This document shows, piece after piece, positions 61,035 to 64,000 of a stretch of 64,000 nt of DNA; within the stretch, counting starts at the first letter, position 1, and each line of letters starts with the position of its first letter. The stretch comes from Carallia brachiata. Its lineage: Eukaryota; Streptophyta; Magnoliopsida; Malpighiales; Rhizophoraceae. Location: assembly GCA_021464245.1 (NCBI GenBank), contig JADCRB010000013.1, positions 3,991,177-4,055,176 on the forward strand, in the 5' to 3' direction. The notes under the pieces were generated by a model. The model made no database searches. It was not told the origin of the DNA and saw nothing but the letters and a program-made list of their open reading frames with translations. The position numbers and the translations under genes were made by a program.

Positions 61035-64000
61035 GGTAGAGCCCTTTTTTTTTTTTTTCAAAAATTTTAATTATTTTAATATTTATTAAAACTTTTTTAC
61101 AAAATAGTAAACTGAAAAAATATATATACTTCAAGATTATAATGATATATCGTCATTTTCCGGAGGTCTAGGGAAAGCTACAAGTACAAGAGCGTGAAAT
61201 TCTTTGGTTACGATAATATATTATCAATTAGATTATCACGTATTAAAAATAGCGTCTTATTAGCAAAAAATTAGTAAGAAAAATTGACAAAAAATACATA
61301 GCAGGTGAATTCCAAAAACAGAAGAAGATTGTAAAATTTTTTAAAAAATCTAAAAATAATCGGTGAAATCACTACTCTTTTGCCTAAACAAAATATGAAT
61401 TTTACTACACAGTCATGTAATTTTTTATCACATAAAAGATATATAATTAATTTAATAATTTATCTAATTTTTATTTTTTAAATTTAATATATTTTTCATA
61501 ATTTAATAGTTCAGATCTTTGTATGTCAATTTATATATATCATTAATTTATATATATCACTGTAAGCCTACTTAATTTATTCCTAAAAATATTTTACTTT
61601 ATACCTCCATAACTTGTATTACCATATTACAATTGGAATTTGGAAATTACTATATATTTAACTTGGTTGATTATAATAACAACTTTTTTGCTTTGTTTGG
61701 ATTGCTAGAAAGAAAATAGAAAAGAAAGAGAATATAAAATAGTACAGTAATGATGATATTATAATTAATAAAAATAATTATTAGAAAGTTGTAAGAAGGA
61801 AAATAAATAGTAATTTGTGAGAGAAAAAGTAAAAGTTAGTTGTTTAAATTGATAAAAAAATGAATAGAAAAGAATATGAATAGAAAGTAGTTTCTTATGA
61901 TTTTCTTTTTCTACCCTTTCCTATATTTTGCCAAACAAAGCATTTGGGAGGAGCTTGATGATTAATTTTCTCAAAATCTTGTTAAAATGCGGACTTTAAA
62001 TTCAGATGTACCAGAAAAATAACTATAAATCTTTATAAATCTTTATCGAACTTTTAAGTGTCACAATTTTAGAAAAGAGGTCAGAGGGGAGATGAAGGGG
62101 ATGCAACCTGAGGCGTTTTGATGGTTTATGTGGTTTATACCCTCGGCAATCGGAAAAAGAAAAAAAGGAATTATTACATTAAGTAAAGATAATTGGAAAC
62201 GACTTGTATGATGTATCTTATAGAGTGACGATACAAAATTTGAGGTTTATTAACTTATCATGATGAGTTTTCGAAATTTTATTAAGATCCCAATTATAAT
62301 GTATGAGATTTGAGTTCAATATGTATAATCCCAACAGCAAGACTCATACCATACAACTAAGTATGAGTGGCCCTCCGAATGAGATTTTATATTATCTTGG
62401 GTCTTCCACCCTTTTCTTAAGTTTATATCAAATCCAAAAGAGTAGTATGTTTTCACATACTCAATTTAAATTCAACTCAATTAATATTTAGACGATAAAT
62501 TCTTTTATTAAAAAATTAAATAGAAATGTCAATAAATCATTTCAACTAAAATCTATAAAGACCACGACTAACATCCTTACAATACCTTAAAAAAAAAGGG
62601 CATTAATAGGTACATTAAGCTTTTAGCTTGATATCTACGCGGAGGTATTAAAAATTTAATTTTTTATTTTTTTATTTCTAAAAATTAAAAATTTAGATTT
62701 AAATGAATGTTATGTTAAAATATAAGTGTTGATATATATAAAATTTTTTGAAAAAAAATTTTCTTTAGAAATTTTTTTTATTAATACAATACAAAAATAA
62801 TTATTATATTTATATATGTACCAAATATTAAAAAAAAAAAAAAAAAAAAGGCTTTTCAGTCCAGTGTTTCGAAACGCGACAATGTAGCAAAGTCATCCAA
62901 TAAATGTCCAATAATTATTGATGGTGGTAGGCGAATGGATAGGTAAAATTCACGTGCATCATAAGAAAAGATAAATGGGAGGGCTCATCGAATTAAGTAT
63001 TTATAGCTAATAAGAATTTGAAACAGGTAGGTTTATCTTTAACTTAATTTAAAGTATAGCCAAATACCAAAATAAGAAAATTTTAATGAAACCAATTCCA
63101 ATTAAGTTTACACTTAATCTTTTCGCCGGCAAGGCACCTTTTTTTGAAATAAAAAGAAAAGAAAAAATGGAAATGATGTTCCAATAGTCCGTATAAAATC
63201 ATTGTGTCTATCTCTTAAGTGGGTGTGAAAAATCAAGATGGTAGGAACATACCTAATATTAAAATAGATATAAGTTTAACTTCACCATAACATTTGAATC
63301 TTAGACCTTCTCAATTAGTCCCCTTATTTATTGTAGGTAAATTTGAATTCAAGTTTTGTAGAAATAGTAACAAGGGAAGGGATTTGCTTTCAGTTAAGCT
63401 AGCAGCCAATCCCGAATAGCTCCTCCATATAACTTGAAAGCATGATTAAGTAAGTGCAAATTAAGAAAATGCACGTAGATGCATTGTCTAATTATGGTAT
63501 CTAATAATCTATTAAATTTTTTAATTTTTTTTTATAACTCTTTAATTGATCATATTATTTTGATTCTATTTAACCTAAACTCACTATCAGCAAGTGTCAT
63601 TATTTTATTAAAAGTCGGTGTACAAAATGAAAACAAAACAAAATGTAGTGGTAATAGCAGCAGCAGCAAAGCAAGTGGGAAAACAAACCACGCAGGCGTG
63701 GTCGTGAAACGACAGTAGGGTGGTTGAGTAAAGTAAACACCATAACAACACGACAAACACGACACAAAACGTGCACGCGCTAAGAAGGATCGGCATGTAG
63801 GATCGAGTATTATTAACGTTGTGTACTGTTCGAGCTCAAAAAAAAAAAAAATTAGAAAACACGTTGTGTACTGTTCTGTTCTGTTTAGTTAACGGAGCCC
63901 CGCCCCGCCGGTTAAAAAAGTCGAGTAAGTAATGGACTAACGGGCAAATGATGATCACTTTTATAAAAAAATAATGAAGGCCCATTGGGGGGATCTGGTA
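61035..64000. other. AT-rich intergenic sequence to the right edge
   Basis: No gene or RNA recognised. One MITE-like segment lies at 61,688-61,946. Short frames near 63,480-63,800 lack family features. Confidence 0.45.
61688..61946. repeat. Possible hAT-type MITE
   Basis: The ends are inverted: TTTGCTTTGTTTGG on the left and, inverted, AATGCTTTGTTTGG on the right, with purine-rich subterminal sequence (GAAAGAAAATAG / GGAAAGGGTAG). No clear target duplication because the flanks are T-rich. Confidence 0.45.

Noticed and set aside
60846..61061. Complete glycine-rich protein gene
   Set aside because: No RNA-binding or signal domain before the glycine run, and AT-rich sequence follows. Kept only as a remnant.

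Overview
The window is nuclear DNA of a eudicot plant. It has long AT-rich intergenic sequence, intron-containing G-type lectin S-receptor-like kinase (SRK-type) genes with the usual seven-exon structure, and plant Ty1/copia and Ty3/gypsy LTR retrotransposons. The sequence alone does not support naming a genus.

Bases 1-21,083 hold a cluster of S-domain receptor kinases. Two minus-strand genes are complete and in frame across seven inferred exons: 12,916-16,774 (823 aa) and 17,703-21,083 (821 aa). A plus-strand gene (6,980-10,758) has good splice sites and kinase motifs but one frameshift in exon 1. It also carries a solo LTR wedged 11 bp from the exon 3 splice acceptor. A fourth minus-strand copy (1-6,435, running off the left edge) is a pseudogene split by a 4.4-kb copia element with a clear 5-bp target duplication and no integrase core. 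A fifth trace is a small kinase remnant at 12,032-12,520. The intact proteins would sit in the plasma membrane, with an extracellular B-lectin/SLG/PAN region and a cytosolic RD-type Ser/Thr kinase.

Bases 21,084-32,280 are AT-rich with no convincing gene. They contain MITE-like elements, the clearest being a 636-bp fold-back element with a 9-bp target duplication at 29,876-30,511.

Bases 32,281-60,541 are dominated by three related Ty3/gypsy elements on the plus strand (A 32,281-42,474; B 42,476-51,235; C 52,367-60,541). The order PR-RT-RNaseH-second RNaseH-integrase places them in the Tat lineage. All three are decayed or carry indels, and B and C lack most of gag. A and B adjoin across a single ambiguous base (N at 42,475) that looks like an assembly join.

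The most striking content is that each gypsy element carries, between integrase and the 3' LTR and in sense orientation, a WUSCHEL-related (WOX-type) homeobox gene. The copy in B (48,988-49,605) is intact: 205 aa, with a homeodomain, a TLPLFP WUS-box and a C-terminal LxLxL (EAR-type) motif. It has a TATA-like box about 95 bp upstream, and a variable 22-bp minisatellite follows its stop codon. The copies in A and C are frameshifted. The LTRs also show unusual architecture: a long palindrome near the U3 start and a second inverted repeat placing the TATA box in its loop. Both structures are kept in LTR subtypes whose primary sequences differ completely.

Bases 60,542-64,000 are AT-rich non-coding sequence with a glycine-rich coding remnant and one possible MITE.
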